Assembly (NCBI RefSeq): GCF_034702125.1
Contig: NC_085875.1
Location: 17,097,506-17,161,505, forward strand
Length of the DNA: 64,000 bases
DNA from: Engraulis encrasicolus
Taxonomy: Eukaryota > Chordata > Actinopteri > Clupeiformes > Engraulidae
Direction of reading: 5' to 3'
The number at the start of each line of letters is the position of its first letter. Positions within the stretch are counted from its first letter, which is position 1. The notes under the pieces are model-generated. The model ran no database searches and was not told the origin of the DNA. It saw nothing but the letters and a program-made list of their open reading frames with translations. A program made the translations under genes and the position numbers. This document shows, in pieces, positions 21,382 to 34,937 of this stretch.

Positions 21382-21747
21382 TTAAAGGGACACTGTGTGA
21401 GATTTGTAGTTGTTTATTTCCAGAATTCATGCTGCCCATTCACTAATGTTACCTTTTTCATGAATACTTACCACCAGCATCAAATTCAAGTATTCATTAT
21501 GACTGGAAAAATTGCACTTTTCATACATGAAAAGGGGGATCTTCTCCATGGTCCGCCATTTTGAATTTCCAAAAGTAGCCATTTTTAGCTGCAAAATTGA
21601 CTGTACTTGGACCATACTAGAAAATATGTGTTTAATACTTTGTAAACTTTCATGTAAAGATCAAATTTGGCAATAGGCAGCCCAATTTCAATAAGCAGCA
21701 TAGTTGCAGTACATTTTTTGACCATTTCCTGCACAGTGTCCCTTTAA
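21382..21747 (+). mobile_element. TTAA-flanked MITE, family A copy 3
   Basis: TTAAAGGGACACTGTGTGAG and GCACAGTGTCCCTTTAA ends with TTAA on both sides. It lies between two small exons of the minus-strand zinc-finger gene. Confidence 0.88.
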
Positions 21748-21841
21748 TGTAAGCTCCGTTGCAGAAGGGGATTCAAGGGGTCTCATTGCCCAGCCAACAC
21801 GTGGTCATATATTTCCTAAATGTTCTAAATGTTCCTAAATG

Positions 21842-21843
<2 letters not shown>

Positions 21844-21924
<81 letters not shown>

Positions 21925-21980
21925 AAAGTACTTTATGTACTGGTACTTGTCTGAATGATACATTTCACACTACCTCATCT

Positions 21981-22041
<61 letters not shown>
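21844..22041. repeat. Two (CA)n microsatellites
   Basis: Uninterrupted CA runs at 21844-21922 and 21983-22041 are separated by about 60 bp of unique sequence. They lie next to the 22067-22100 exon. Confidence 0.95.
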
Positions 22042-22045
<4 letters not shown>

Positions 22046-22066
22046 CCGTTAAAGAGAAGGACTTAC

Positions 22067-22100
22067 TTGTCTGACTTGAGAAAGGACAGATTCTGGTTCT
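22067..22100 (-). CDS. Small upstream exon of the zinc-finger gene
   Basis: The acceptor TTGCTACAG|AG and donor GACAA|GTAAGT flank 34 bases encoding ENQNLSFLKSDK with split codons at both ends. It is short and supported only by splice signals and phase compatibility with 21171-21230. It needs at least one more upstream exon ending in phase 1. Confidence 0.5.
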
Positions 22101-22607
22101 CTGTAGCAAGCACAGAAAACAAACGTCAGCATCAGTGTAACCAAATTCTTCCTGCACAGTCCAACTTAACCCTTATGTTGTGTTTGGGTCATTTTTGACC
22201 CGTTTTCAAGTTTTAGTGTGAAAAAAACACACTTTCCTTTATTTTCTTGGAATAAGGCTTCATCTAATCCTCAGTCACAATCATTTCAACACACAAAAAT
22301 ATGTTTCATCATTTTAGTAAATTTTAAAGGTCCAAAAAAAAAAAAAGTTACATCTGTGGTGTTCGCGTCAAAATTGACCCGGCATAGATTTTTGTTTGTT
22401 GTATGCATTTCTGAAAAGCTGTTGGTTGCCCTTTGTCTTCAGTTTGGTGATTTATGGTGAGGAAAATATATTTCTTGCCTGAAAAAAAAATTGCCAGCTT
22501 TTTCATATTACAAATCCAATATGGCCGCCGGACAGTCCCATACACTACAATACGTCATATCTCCTGTTGTGAAAGGAGTACAGATGTATTTCTGGTGTCT
22601 ACTCATA

Positions 22608-24224
<1,617 letters not shown>

Positions 24225-25274
24225 TATGTTTTCATGGTCAGGGAATCCATTTCTGCATTATATAATGAGATTTTTTGCACATTTGTTTGCAAAATACATT
24301 TTTGCACATTATTTTTTTCCAAAAAACGTATCAAAAACTCATAATGGCACCCAAACATGTAGAACTGGTCTTATACTTTCCATAAAGTTCATGTGGCAAT
24401 GACATAATGGTCCATGTTCATGGCATAGGGGATTCAGATGAATAGTGTGACTTTTTTCATGTTCATTGAGGTGCTCATTTTCAATATCTTTGCATTAGAT
24501 TGGCGGAATAGCTGTGACTCTGACATAATTGTTATTTTGTATATTTAGCACACTAAAATCATATAAATATTGAAAAACACCAAGTCAACATATTTAAATA
24601 TTGATTTTATGCACTGAAAAAATAATTTAGTTGACATTTGGTCTTTATCCTGCTATAAATCTCTTTGGGTTGGTTTGGACCCGAACACCACAAATGCCAC
24701 TATTGATGATATTTTTTAATATTAGAGAAAAACTAATAAAATAAATGTGGGGGTTGTTGTACTCTCATATCAGCTGTAATACATGGACAACATAATCACT
24801 AATTGTATCACTTTAGGAGGTATTAATAGTGAATTTATGCAGATTTTGATAGTTTTGGTCATGAAAAACGATTTGTATAATGTAAGATAAAAGACCTGTA
24901 AATTCAAAAAGATGAATACATAAAGTAATATTTCCATGGATATGAATACATACCAAGTTAACCATGAGATGAAACACAATATTTGATGATAACGAGTGTT
25001 TTTAGGTATTTTATGGCTGAGTTTTGTTATCACGGGTCAAAAATGACCCGAACACAGGTGTATGCAGCTTATGAACACAACACAAGGGTTAAGTCTTCAA
25101 CCCATAACCTCAAACACAGACGAACTAGCAGGTGAACTAAAAAAAAAAAAGATGGGCTGGGAGACCAGTCAGTAGTGTATTGATCTGTAAAAGGTGTCGG
25201 GAAGGAAGTTACTAACTTTGTTTCAACACTAAGCAGTATTAGCTGGCAGACATTACATTAGCAGTTCATCACGG

Positions 25275-25505
25275 GGGGCAATAGCTATTCTAACATAGCG
25301 CTATTCCGACATGCCGCTATTCCGACATGCTGCTATTCCGACACTTTTTAGGGGTTAGGGTTAGGGTTAAGGTTAGGGATGTCGGAATAGCGGCATGTCG
25401 GAATAGCGGCATGTAGGAATAGCGGCGGACGGTGGAAAACGTGTCGGTATTCCGACAATAGACATTAACGTCGGAATAGCGACATGTCGGAATAGCGCCA
25501 CGTAA
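25275..25505. repeat. Inverted CGCTATTCCGACATG repeats around a TTAGGG core
   Basis: Left arms carry GCTATTCCGACATG three times and right arms carry the complement CATGTCGGAATAGC at least three times. Between them is GGGGTTAGGGTTAGGGTTAAGGTTAGGG-type sequence of four telomere-like hexamers (about 25351-25378). Together this is a large imperfect hairpin, MITE-like. Confidence 0.8.
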
Positions 25506-25633
25506 CCGTTCATCGCTGGGGGGATGTACGTTTTGGTCAAGTTAGCTCACTTTTGGCCATGGAAAGGAGAAGGTCTTTGTTGTTGCCCAGGGACATCACC
25601 GACGTTGCAGGAGTCTGGGTTTCTGGATTTCAA

Positions 25634-25635
<2 letters not shown>

Positions 25636-25706
<71 letters not shown>
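25636..25706. repeat. (CA)n microsatellite
   Basis: About 34 CA units followed by GAGAGA. The ORFs across it on either strand are repeat translations. Confidence 0.95.
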
Positions 25707-25708
<2 letters not shown>

Positions 25709-26043
25709 AGAACATGTGATATGCGAAAGATTTAGGCCTCTGCTCTTGCCCAAGACACTTTAAAAAGCTAAATGTTTTGATTGTTCTTGCTTTTAAATTA
25801 CTCACTCTCATCACCCCCCTTTTCAAAACATTCACATTTTGAAACATGGGATAGCACACACCACTCGTTCATGGAGAAGTGACACCAAGCGTTTTCTGTA
25901 GGCTTCTTAAACCATGTTAATACTTTTGCAGCGCTTGAGACGAATGTACAAAAAACAGAACTACAGATCCCATGTACCTTTGCTGCAGAACTTTGGTCCG
26001 AGCGTCCTCCTGGAGAGCTGGGTTCCCACAGACGTGACTGGAA

Positions 26044-27263
26044 TAAGGTAAGCGTACCCATTAAGCCCATGTACCCTTTAAGCCCACTTTCAACTTTGAG
26101 GTCAATTTAAAGAAAGGGAAAAGGTGAATTTTGTTGTTCATCACCCTATCCAATTAAAGGGTTTAGTAACTGACAAAATGTTTTTTATTGCAAACAAATC
26201 ACATTTTTTATCGTCGAGTTATTCCCGTCCAAGTGAATCCAGTCTCAGGACTACTGACAAGAAGTTGCCTCAAAACTTTGCTGTTTTGGGACATGTCAGA
26301 AATCATACAATATCAGCTAGTTTAAGTCAAATGTTTTGAAAATACTTTCATATTTAGTAAACTAAGAGGTAAATGTAATGATTTTTATATATATACATGC
26401 AGTGTTTTACTAAATTATAGCATTTCCCTTCAAATGGAAAGATGTGTTTTATGAGCAAGCACACGCTGATATTTTCTTGATACAACCACACACCATCTTT
26501 ATCTTACTCTACCGTAAGACTTAAGGTGGTTAGGTATGAATTCTAAGCATATTCCAGTTTGTTTGGCATTGGTCTTTAAAGAAATGCATCATGAAATGTT
26601 TTGTGGAGTTGATTATTTCCATAAAATAGCTTTTTGTATAGGCGGGCTTAATGGGTACAAGGTGGGCTTAAATGGTACACCCCATTGAAATGCATGCAAG
26701 TTTGCATGCATGCTTATGAAAAATGCCTTTGAGGGACATAAAAAGTGCTGTACAATCCCAAGTTGTTGGTTTAAAAGGCGTAATGTAATGAACTAACAAT
26801 AATCAATAAGAAAAAATACATTTCTCTGTTTGGATGTAGAATTTTATGAAGTATATGAAGTAAAAGATGCCGTAATATTTAATTAGGTTTTATGCACTAT
26901 TTTTTTAGCAAATCTTACATTTTTGGTCTGAAACCATTTATGCCATGTAGGCTCCACTGTTTAAACTCAATTCACACACCTCACCAGGTATTTTGATAGA
27001 GAAATAACTATATGAGCTTATTTGGAACACAAGTGGGCTTAAATGGTACCAATGGTACCATTTAAGCCCATTCAGACTTTTCACTTTTCTCGTAAAAAAT
27101 CTTCATATTGTACTTTGAAATATCCATCAACTCAGTGACAAACATTGAGAAGAGAGGTAAATCTTACTATTTAACAAAATATTTCACAAAAAAATTATGT
27201 GAAGATGATTGAAAAATAAAGAAATTTAGATTTTGGTGGGCTTAATGGGTACGCTTACCTTAC
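26044..27263. mobile_element. Non-autonomous DNA transposon with GGTAAGCGTACCCATTAAGCC ends
   Basis: The left end AAGGTAAGCGTACCCATTAA and the right end TTAATGGGTACGCTTACCTT are exact inverts. GGGCTTAA(A)TGGTAC is repeated internally (26644, 26665, 27031, 27052). The interior is AT-rich without an ORF. Confidence 0.8.
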
Positions 27264-27397
27264 GTTCAGTCTGGCACGCCGCAGATTTAGCCTTCATGAG
27301 AAAAAGCTGGGGTGCAGCACAACAGACAAAGTGAGTGAATCAAAAAAGTAACAAATGAACAAATGGCTTGTCTCTGGCAGGCAGCATCCCTTGACCG

Positions 27398-27445
27398 ATG
27401 ATGATGACGAGACACACACACACACACATCTCTCTCTCTCTACCC

Positions 27446-27478
<33 letters not shown>
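27398..27478. repeat. (CA)n/(TG)n paired microsatellites
   Basis: A CACACA run (27412-27428) and a TG run (27450-27477) face each other across TCTCTCTCTCTACCCTGCG, giving potential for a hairpin. Confidence 0.85.
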
Positions 27479-27628
27479 ATAAGCCGGAAGCATAACCTAC
27501 TAATAGCATTGTCTCTGCGGAAATGCAGTCTAGTTGAGACTTTGCTGCCTATTATCAAATTTGATATTTTCTTTACCAGCATAACCAAAGTATTAGGCTT
27601 TGCAGCTAAAAATGTATATAGGCCTATC

Positions 27629-27830
27629 TGGATATTGAAAATGGCGGACCATGGAGAAGATCCCCCTTTTCATGTATGAAAAATGCAATTTACCCAGTCA
27701 AAACGAATAGCCTAGCCTACTTAGAATTTGGTGGTGGTGATATTCATGAAAAAGGTAGGCTAACACTTTTGAATGGGCAGCATGAATTCTGGAAATAAAC
27801 TTAGAAAATATTACAGGGTGCACCTTTAAT
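27629..27830 (-). mobile_element. Partial family A MITE, copy 5
   Basis: It contains AAAATGGCGGACCATGGAGA and GGGCAGCATGAATTCTGGAA, the complement of family A landmarks. The left arm is missing, so it is truncated. Confidence 0.75.
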
Positions 27831-28427
27831 ATTAGCCTCATATTATGAGTGACAAAATCAATGTGCCACAGGGTGCATCTTTAATATTAGCCTCATATTA
27901 TGAATGACAAAATCAATGTGCTGCATGAAAAGGTTAACGTAATGCTACACATAGCAAGTAGCCTACCACACCACCACAGTGACACGTTTGAAGATAAGTG
28001 TTGAGTTTCGGTCAGCGGAGTGGTGCTGAGCGATGCGTACTAGGCCTATGGAGGAGGCTGACATTTTTTTAGGATATTTATTCGACTGTACATAGAACCA
28101 TAGATGTGTATAGAAGCATGCATAGATAGAACAACATGACCAACTGCCTGTTGGTTTGAGCGCGAACACACACACTGAATGGAATGAAAGGCTTTGTGGA
28201 ATTTCACAATCACACTAAATGTCCATCTACGGGTAGTCCATTGTGACAAAATACATTGGATGAACATTCACGCATTAAATCATCTTGCGGTCTCTTGCGC
28301 CCTCTTGTGTTATTGAAACAACATATCAATATTTACAGAGTATAACCAGAGGATTTTTACAGGAAGAACGTTGGTATAACCTGAGGACATATGAAACAGG
28401 GTTACATTTTAACAATAGGGTACTTAC

Positions 28428-28733
28428 AGGTCCTTCCTCTGCCGACACTCCACGGATAGTTGGAACAGCGTCCAGCGTCAGGTGAAGTCTGCTTGCTAAT
28501 CCTGCATGATATTGTCCCAAGTTAGGAAAGCAATCTTTCGTGAAATGGTTCGCACACACTGTAGTTTGTTTCGGAAGTGTTGGTGGAACCTTGCCATAAA
28601 ACATAAAATTGAGCCATGCAGTCCTTCTCTCGTCAGTTGGAAGAAGATGTACAGATTTGTGTGGCTCCCCACAACCATCAACAAAACACATTTTTTTCCA
28701 TTTGCTAGATGTAGTCCGGCAGCCAAAAGCCAA
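28428..28733 (-). CDS. THAP zinc-finger domain exon
   Basis: From ATG at 28733 to a donor GGACCT|GTAAGT at 28428/28427, 102 codons. It shows the THAP pattern: C-FVDG-C near the start, then W in TAWLNF, CANH (C-x2-H), the following F, and the closing DAVPTI (AVPTI box). THAP domains bind DNA through a C2CH zinc centre and occur in cellular regulators and in P- and Kolobok-type transposases. It ends phase 0. It could be the first exon of the minus-strand gene whose C4 exons lie at 20485-22100 and fingers at 11892-13520, with at least one exon between unseen. Alternatively it is part of a transposon. Confidence 0.75.
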
Positions 28734-28743
28734 ATATCAGCCA

Positions 28744-28880
28744 AACCCAGTTTCGTCTGATAAAGTTTTTTTCTTTGCTGTTTGTGGTTGCCTAAGGTGT
28801 ACCTATTAAGATTCCAGACGATGCCCGGTGATATCCCTTGAGCATTTTCAGATATTGAGCCTTTTATGCTTGATGTGCTG
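28744..28880. repeat. Left arm of a 2.9-kb inverted-repeat unit
   Basis: AGACGATGCCCGGTGATATC and neighbouring sequence (AACCCAG through GAGCCTTT) recur inverted at about 31550-31683. A diverged direct relative lies at about 29090-29245. These arms bracket the 29548-30249 ORF. Confidence 0.75.
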
Positions 28881-29547
28881 CAGCCATAGATTACAACAGT
28901 CTTTGGTTCCCAATTCATGTTATGCTGACCAAATACCCTATACCATACTTATTTTGTGTTTGTTTACATGGTGGGATGTGTATAAGAACAGGTGGTGAGG
29001 TATGGACATCAGTGGGGGTGGGGTCATGCATGTTTGGGGGCGGGGCATTCACCCAAAAAGCCTGATTTTCCAAGTCGGAGACACAAAGGCCAACATTTCG
29101 CCAAACGTGGATTTATATCTCATAGTGGGTTGTTTGGTTTTGCTGTTTGTAGTTGTCCAACACTTACCCATCAGGATAAGAGTGGGTGATGTGCCAATTT
29201 CAGATATTAACCCTTTCATGTTGATTTCGCTGCAGCCATAGCCCACAAGCTTTTGACAGCTTCATAACTGCACTATGATTAACCATAGAGCATTCTGGGT
29301 AGTAGGCCTGCCACATCAAAGTGGAGAAAGTGTCCTCGTACCAAATAAATTTTAGACAATTACATAACTAGCTGTTTGTCAAGCAGAAATATGTAACATT
29401 TAGGCGAATATTGGTGGTGTCAGCTTAGACATACCCAGAAAGCATTACTAATTAAACACAGAATTTCACCATTTCATACATTGCTATTTACTCTTCCTGT
29501 GCTGTTGTAACACAAAATAAAAATTGTAAGTAATAATTACATAATTT

Positions 29548-30249
29548 TTGGCTGATTATTTGTTTGCCTACAAAGTACATAATTTCAGTGGTGGTCGTAT
29601 TAACATGGAAAGAGATAAAATTAAAAATGTAAATCCACAAAATGACATTGTAATTGACCTTTTACCAGCCCATGCCATATCAGGGTGTGACACTGCGGCA
29701 TCCTATTTTGGTATTGGTAAAGGCTCTGTTATCAAGACCCTAAAAGCTGGATATCACTTGACATCAATTGGTAATGTGCTGGCACCATTCCAACAACTTT
29801 CCAGTGAGGCCACTAACTTTGTGTCGGCATGTTATGGCATTCCAGACAGTATCAGCATGTCACATACAAGGTTGGTGGTATGGGGAAAAAAGAATGGGAA
29901 AGGTCATTTATCTTCACCTAACCTGGCTGCTCTTCCAACAACAGCAGAGGCATTTCTTGAGAATGTGAAAAGGGCTCATTTTCAAGCAATATTGTGGAGG
30001 ACATTGGTTCACACTCCACCTGAACTATCTCCTGAAGCATTTGGATGGAAGAAAGACCCATGCAACAAAGCACTGATACCAATAAGTGTTCCAGAAAATG
30101 TCAAAGTGGCACCAGACTACATTTTACAGATGATCAGATGTGTTGCAAGAGTAAAAGCCCCTGCAATTCTAAGAAATGTAAACAGTGTGCCTTGCATCAT
30201 TTTCTGTGCATGTTTTCGGCTGGAATGCTGCCGAACCAATGTTGTGTGA
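29548..30249 (+). pseudogene. Transposon-type ORF with GCDT/H3TH-like motif
   Basis: 233 codons. The conserved part is LLPAHAISGCDTAASYFGIG followed by KGSVIKTLK. The GCDT..GIGK...K pattern resembles the helix-hairpin-helix (H3TH) of FEN/XPG nucleases and recurs in repetitive proteins of fish and invertebrates, from memory. The C-terminus should be cysteine-rich: here that tail is split, with CCKSKSPCNSKKCKQC in one overlapping frame (about 30137-30190) and CIIFCACFRLECC in the main frame. One or more indels have broken it. Inverted arms at 28744 and 31683 suggest it is carried by a mobile element. A nuclease role is inference only. Confidence 0.5.
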
Positions 30250-30532
30250 GCTTGTGTGTGTGTGTGTGTGTGTGTGCGCGTGCGTTTGTGTGTGTGTGTG
30301 TGCGTGTGTAGTGTATATAATGTAGGCTATAGGTGTTTAAGGTGCTAGGACTCTGTATGTTGTATAGGTGTAGACAGGTCTTTCTGTGCAAATTTAAATG
30401 CATGTACATGTCATATTTGATGGCTTCATGGACTTTTAAGTGATAATTTAATACCAGTCAGGATACACTGGATTGACTTAATTTTTTGACTAAACAGTAT
30501 ATATAATGTATAGCTGTTTTCCTATGTTTAGA

Positions 30533-30575
<43 letters not shown>
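30245..30575. repeat. (TG)n and (TC)n microsatellites
   Basis: TG-rich run 30249-30308 with GCGCG interruptions, and a TC run 30537-30574 ending in CACACACA. TTTCTGTGCAAATTTAAATGCATGTAC near 30380 recurs near 30630, so a 250-bp segment is also duplicated. Confidence 0.85.
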
Positions 30576-30584
<9 letters not shown>

Positions 30585-31159
30585 TGTCTCTGAGCGTGCA
30601 GTACTGTATGTTGCAGTGTATATAGGTCTTTCTGTGTAAATTTAAATGCATGTACAGATCTTATTTGATGGCTTTATGGATTTAAGTGATCATTCAATAC
30701 CAGTCTGGATACACTGGATGTACGTATGTCATTTCTTTACTCATCTTTTGGAACAGCCAACGACTGCTCACCAGTTACCCCCACACTCTGTTGTTCTTTT
30801 TTTTTCTTTTATGTTGGCTATTTGTGGTAGGCTACCTACCGGCGATGTTGTCATGTATGTTGTCATGATGTGATGTTATGCAGGATCTCATAATGGACAA
30901 TCCGTTCCATACTTTACAGTCTTATTCTAAGCAATGTTGTGAATGTTTTTACTGAGGCATTTGTTGATTTGTCATTCATGACCTGATTTATATAACTAAA
31001 TGCATAAAAATAGGCCGAAATCGCATTTTTTAAGGTTATTAGCAGTATTTTCTCTGTACCTGGATAAAAAAGGAGATAGCCACAATTAACCACAGTAAAT
31101 ATTCTTGTATGTACGATATTAACAAAATAAAAAAGGAATTTTGAAGCTGGCATTTTCAG

Positions 31160-31683
31160 GTGGTCAGATTCATTGCATCAAAATATATGCAAATTAGTGC
31201 ATGTTTAATTAGATAATAGCCTAATTAGCATATTTAAACATAAAATATAGAAAACTTGTAATACATTTTTTTCTCCAATTCATACGAGTAATCATCTGAT
31301 AAAGTTTCATATTGATATCTGCAAGTTAAAAAAAATACCCTATTCACCTACAGTGTCTCGCCTTATTTGTGGGATTGCTGTTATGAAAGGGTTAATTATT
31401 ACCCCATATTGGGTTTGTTTCAATAAGGGCAGTGTTAAGGCAGTCCAATGTGAATGTTTTTCAGGTAATATAAGCAATTTGGTACATTTTGTAACATTAT
31501 TCACAGTAATATTAGGTGTCTTTAGTTTTTTGTCATAATTTGCATTTATGGGACAATAAAGGCTCAAAATCTGGAAATGCTCAAGTGATATCACCGGGCA
31601 TCGTCTGAAATCTTGAAGACTTGCCTAAAATCTATCAGATAAAGCAAAAAAAAGAACTTTATCAAAGAAATCTGGGTTCAACC
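31160..31683. repeat. Right arm of the inverted-repeat unit, plus AT-rich repeat
   Basis: 31550-31683 is the inverted partner of 28744-28880. The preceding 31190-31360 (TAATTAG...CTATTCACCTA) has a relative at about 45283-45404, marking a dispersed family. Confidence 0.65.
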
Positions 31684-31814
31684 CCACGGCTCCCGGACTA
31701 ATGTCATAGCTGGCGCTAACATGAAACCACAATGTTGGAGAAGCGCGCCTCCTTGGTGTGTTAAATTAGTGGGGAGGGGTTATCCAGAGGTGGGCAGCCT
31801 TGGGCCAACCCCCT

Positions 31815-32402
31815 CAATGGATTTGGGGCACCTAAGTCTCCACCCCTTCCGGGCGGCTTCTGGGGCTGGCAACGGAAAAACTTTTGACTGGGCTGTAATG
31901 GACTGATCAAAGCTATTTTCCGACCCACCTCGCATTTCCCCGTCGATCACACATATGCTGTGCCTCAGAATTAATAACAACCAATGGTGTGCTTGTTGAC
32001 TTCACTTGGCAAGCGATTTTTGAGTTGTGAGTGTGTAAAAATATGTAATTATTTGGACTACACTACAGACGTCGCATGTCCGACGTGCAGCCACTTAAGC
32101 CACGGTGCAGCGGTAGGGTTGGCTGTGCCTCGGTTCACGTCAGATATGCGAGGCGCAAGTGTAGTCTCCAACACAGTTTTGCACAAAAGCTAAAATAACG
32201 TTTCTTGCGTGCCGAAAATGAGTGGTCTTACGACGCAAATCCAAACCTTTTAAATTCACTGTCATCATATGTGAAATCCGGAGCACATGCCAAACGGGAT
32301 GAGGATTTAGCTTGACTCGCTCCATTGACTCGCATTCAAAATTTTGCGAGCTCCTGCCCCATGTATCGGAAGTAGAAGGGCGTGACTTAGGTGCCCCATC
32401 GG
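31815..32402. mobile_element. Possible MITE with GGGGCACCTAAGTC ends
   Basis: GGGGCACCTAAGTC (31825) and GACTTAGGTGCCCC (about 32386) are inverted. The interior is non-coding. Target duplication not resolved. Confidence 0.45.
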
Positions 32403-33732
32403 GGGGAAGTGTTATGGCTCAGACCGAGGAGCTGGTGTGAAATTCAAATGGGTGATTCACAGAAAAGGCCTTGGTGGTTTTTTTTTCTATGCATGGAGTG
32501 CTAACAGGACCAGAAGAGACCCAAACATGAGTAGGAAAGCCCCCAAAAAGTGATTTTGCAATATGTTCCCTTTTTAACGAAGGCAACAGGAACTCAACAA
32601 CCGCAGAAAGTGAAAATGTAATGCCATGGGAACCTGAAAAAGGTGCTTTGAAATTTTGATTGTACAACACCACAGTAGGCTATAAGAGAGTTACACAGAT
32701 TACACAGATAACACAGATTGATTGTCAGTCTGAGTCCACACTTTGGCTTACTGTGATATGGTTGCTTTGTGTTGCTATGAATGGAAAAGATGCTCCAGTC
32801 CCAACTTGCCAGTTTTACTCTTGCACTAACTTGCATATAATTGAACTTATACACCGCTCTGGAAATGATAATAATGATGATATTATGATGATAATAATAA
32901 TAATAACATAACATTTTTTAATAATATTTTTTTTTCTGATTTTTGAATGGGCCCCAAAAGTTGCTCTACCTAGACTGAGTGTGGGGAAACATAATTGATT
33001 TGTCAATGGAGGGTGGGGTGTCAGAGAAACACGAGGTCACAAGAAAAAGCAGATCACGAGAGGTATTAGTTTGGAATGAACCCAAAGATGGGGGAAGGAC
33101 TGGGATATGACCCAGCAGGCTGGGCTTGAACCTGGGGATAGCGAATGATAAAAAATAACCACAATGGGATGGTTATAACTCTCATGGAGAGCACAATTAC
33201 CCTTATTTTTTGTATGTGAAGAGTTCAGATGCAAAACCCCCTAAGTGCCATTTCAGAAAATAATCTTAATTCATTTTTATTTAATACAAAGCTATCAAAA
33301 TTGCATATTTTTACATTTTATTTATGTAATATAACTATTTATATGTATTATCAAGTACATAAATGTAAACCAAACCAACAACGGGGTTCTCTAGAAATAT
33401 AGAAGTGCAGGACTTCAGAAATGGAGTTAGGGGGTTTTGCAACTGAACTCTTCATGTATTTATGTATCCATCGTCCTGGATTGGAATGTGTTTGTTCACA
33501 GGTAAATTGAAAGGACACATAACCAGTTATGCACAGGGCAGGAATGGGACAAAAAGGGTAGCACACCTGAGCGTTCGCGTGACATGTTATGTGCAGCCAT
33601 TCTGTGCATAAGCAAGCATTGTTCATGGGTACCCCTGGGTATTTCTGAGTGGCCTAGTGTCTAAGAAAATACAAAAGCCCAAAAGCATGAGGAGTGTCGG
33701 CCAACCGGGAAATGACCTCTGTGGCAGATCAT
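32403..33732. other. Non-coding stretch
   Basis: No gene seen. Contents are short simple repeats (ATT/GAT, 32860-32930) and, near 33115-33145, a weak tRNA-like B-box on the minus strand (CCCCAGGTTCAAGCCCAG), perhaps a SINE scrap. Confidence 0.4.
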
Positions 33733-34035
33733 GGGTGCGTTCCAATATGCAACCTTGTTTCCTCCACTTGTGCTTGTGGCCTCCCCCGCCTCCTGGCCCA
33801 TCCTCCGTGGAGAAAACAATGTAGTTGCAGCTGTCAGCCTAGCCACAACAACTTTTGGGGGACCGTTTTTCATTCACCATCCCAATTGCAAATGAGAAAA
33901 AGACTTTACAATTGAGCTTTTGCAAGATATTGAACTATAATGCAGTTGTCAGTGATGTCATCATGACATGTTACTTCCTGGTACGAGGCCACAAGCACAA
34001 GTGGAGGAAGCAAGGTTGCATATTGGAACGCACCC
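33733..34035. mobile_element. MITE family C copy 2
   Basis: GGGTGCGTTCCAATATGCAA and the complement at 34016-34035 are inverted. The internal sequence is collinear with 7644-7938, including TAGCCACAACAACTTTTG. Confidence 0.85.
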
Positions 34036-34243
34036 CATGGCCAGGCTGTGCACCTTGTCAGCAGAGCACACCGCAGTAATGACAGACACATTTAGTTAGT
34101 GTGCAAAATATTTAGAGACAAAACAGAGGATCAGATTGAAGAGACAGAGCACACTCAGGGACTGCAGCAAAATGTTTCTTTTCACAAACCAAAATCAAGC
34201 AGTCCATTCTCCTCCCAGTGTTGTATTCTGTTTGCCTGGTTAA

Positions 34244-34280
34244 CACCAGACCTAATCACAAGTGAGATTAGGTCTGGGGA
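34244..34280. repeat. Short perfect hairpin
   Basis: CCAGACCTAATC-ACAAGTGA-GATTAGGTCTGG forms a 12-bp stem. It is probably the tip of a decayed MITE. Confidence 0.6.
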
Positions 34281-34937
34281 GTAGGGGGCAGAATACGTGC
34301 CTATTATGACACACTGCCCTGCTCTCTGATTGGGCAGAGAAACCAGAGATTCTTTAAGCAACTCTCTACTCTCTCTGGAGAAACTGTTAAATATGCACAA
34401 AAACTCAAAATCTGAAAAAGACAGGCTCAATTTTTTTTCTTTTATTGTACAGTGATCCAAAAGATATCTCACAAACACCTTTATATAATTTTGTGTAAGA
34501 AACGTGGAATATTGAATGCAATTTCATGAATAAATATTACAGGCCTATCTAGTGTGGTTGCTCTGTCTAAAACGAGCAACCCATGGTCATCCGTTCTGTC
34601 TAAATCTGAGATGGTCAAGTGTGTGTGTGTGTGTTTAGTTACGTATCACAACCTACACCAAATGTCGGCCTCACAAAGTCACACAACACCATTTTATGTG
34701 TGTCTGATAGGACTTTATTTTTTGTGCAGTGAGCCAGGCATAATGAACAAATAGGCCTACTAAACATAATTGAAATGAAAAGAACATGGCTTACATGTAT
34801 ATTCAACGTAACAACATGCCACCTTACTCCTATTAACCAAAACATTTTTATGTAGCCCAATACAATTCACAAGTTTGCAAAGCAATTATTTGCTTGAATT
34901 TCTATCCATTTCAAATCCTTGGCTGAGCCCTATACTA

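Larger units (their letters stand above)
25140..26040. other. Intronic region with microsatellite and hairpin repeat
   Basis: It contains the inverted repeat at 25275-25505, (CA)n at 25636-25706 and no confident exon. A splice-like candidate on the minus strand near 26020-26040 (TTATTCCAG|TCACG) could be a linker exon of the zinc-finger gene but is too weak to call. Confidence 0.4.

Noticed and set aside
25351..25378. True telomere or chromosome end
   Set aside because: Only about four hexamers, within an inverted repeat and flanked on both sides by ordinary gene introns.
25798..26070. Linker exon of the minus-strand zinc-finger gene
   Set aside because: A possible acceptor (TTATTCCAG) and a donor-like GTACAT exist, but no motif or phase constraint confirms it, so it is mentioned only as a candidate.
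28496..28918. 140-residue minus-strand frame overlapping the THAP exon
   Set aside because: It is a different frame of the THAP exon plus the inverted arm; the THAP frame has the diagnostic Cys/His pattern and this one does not.
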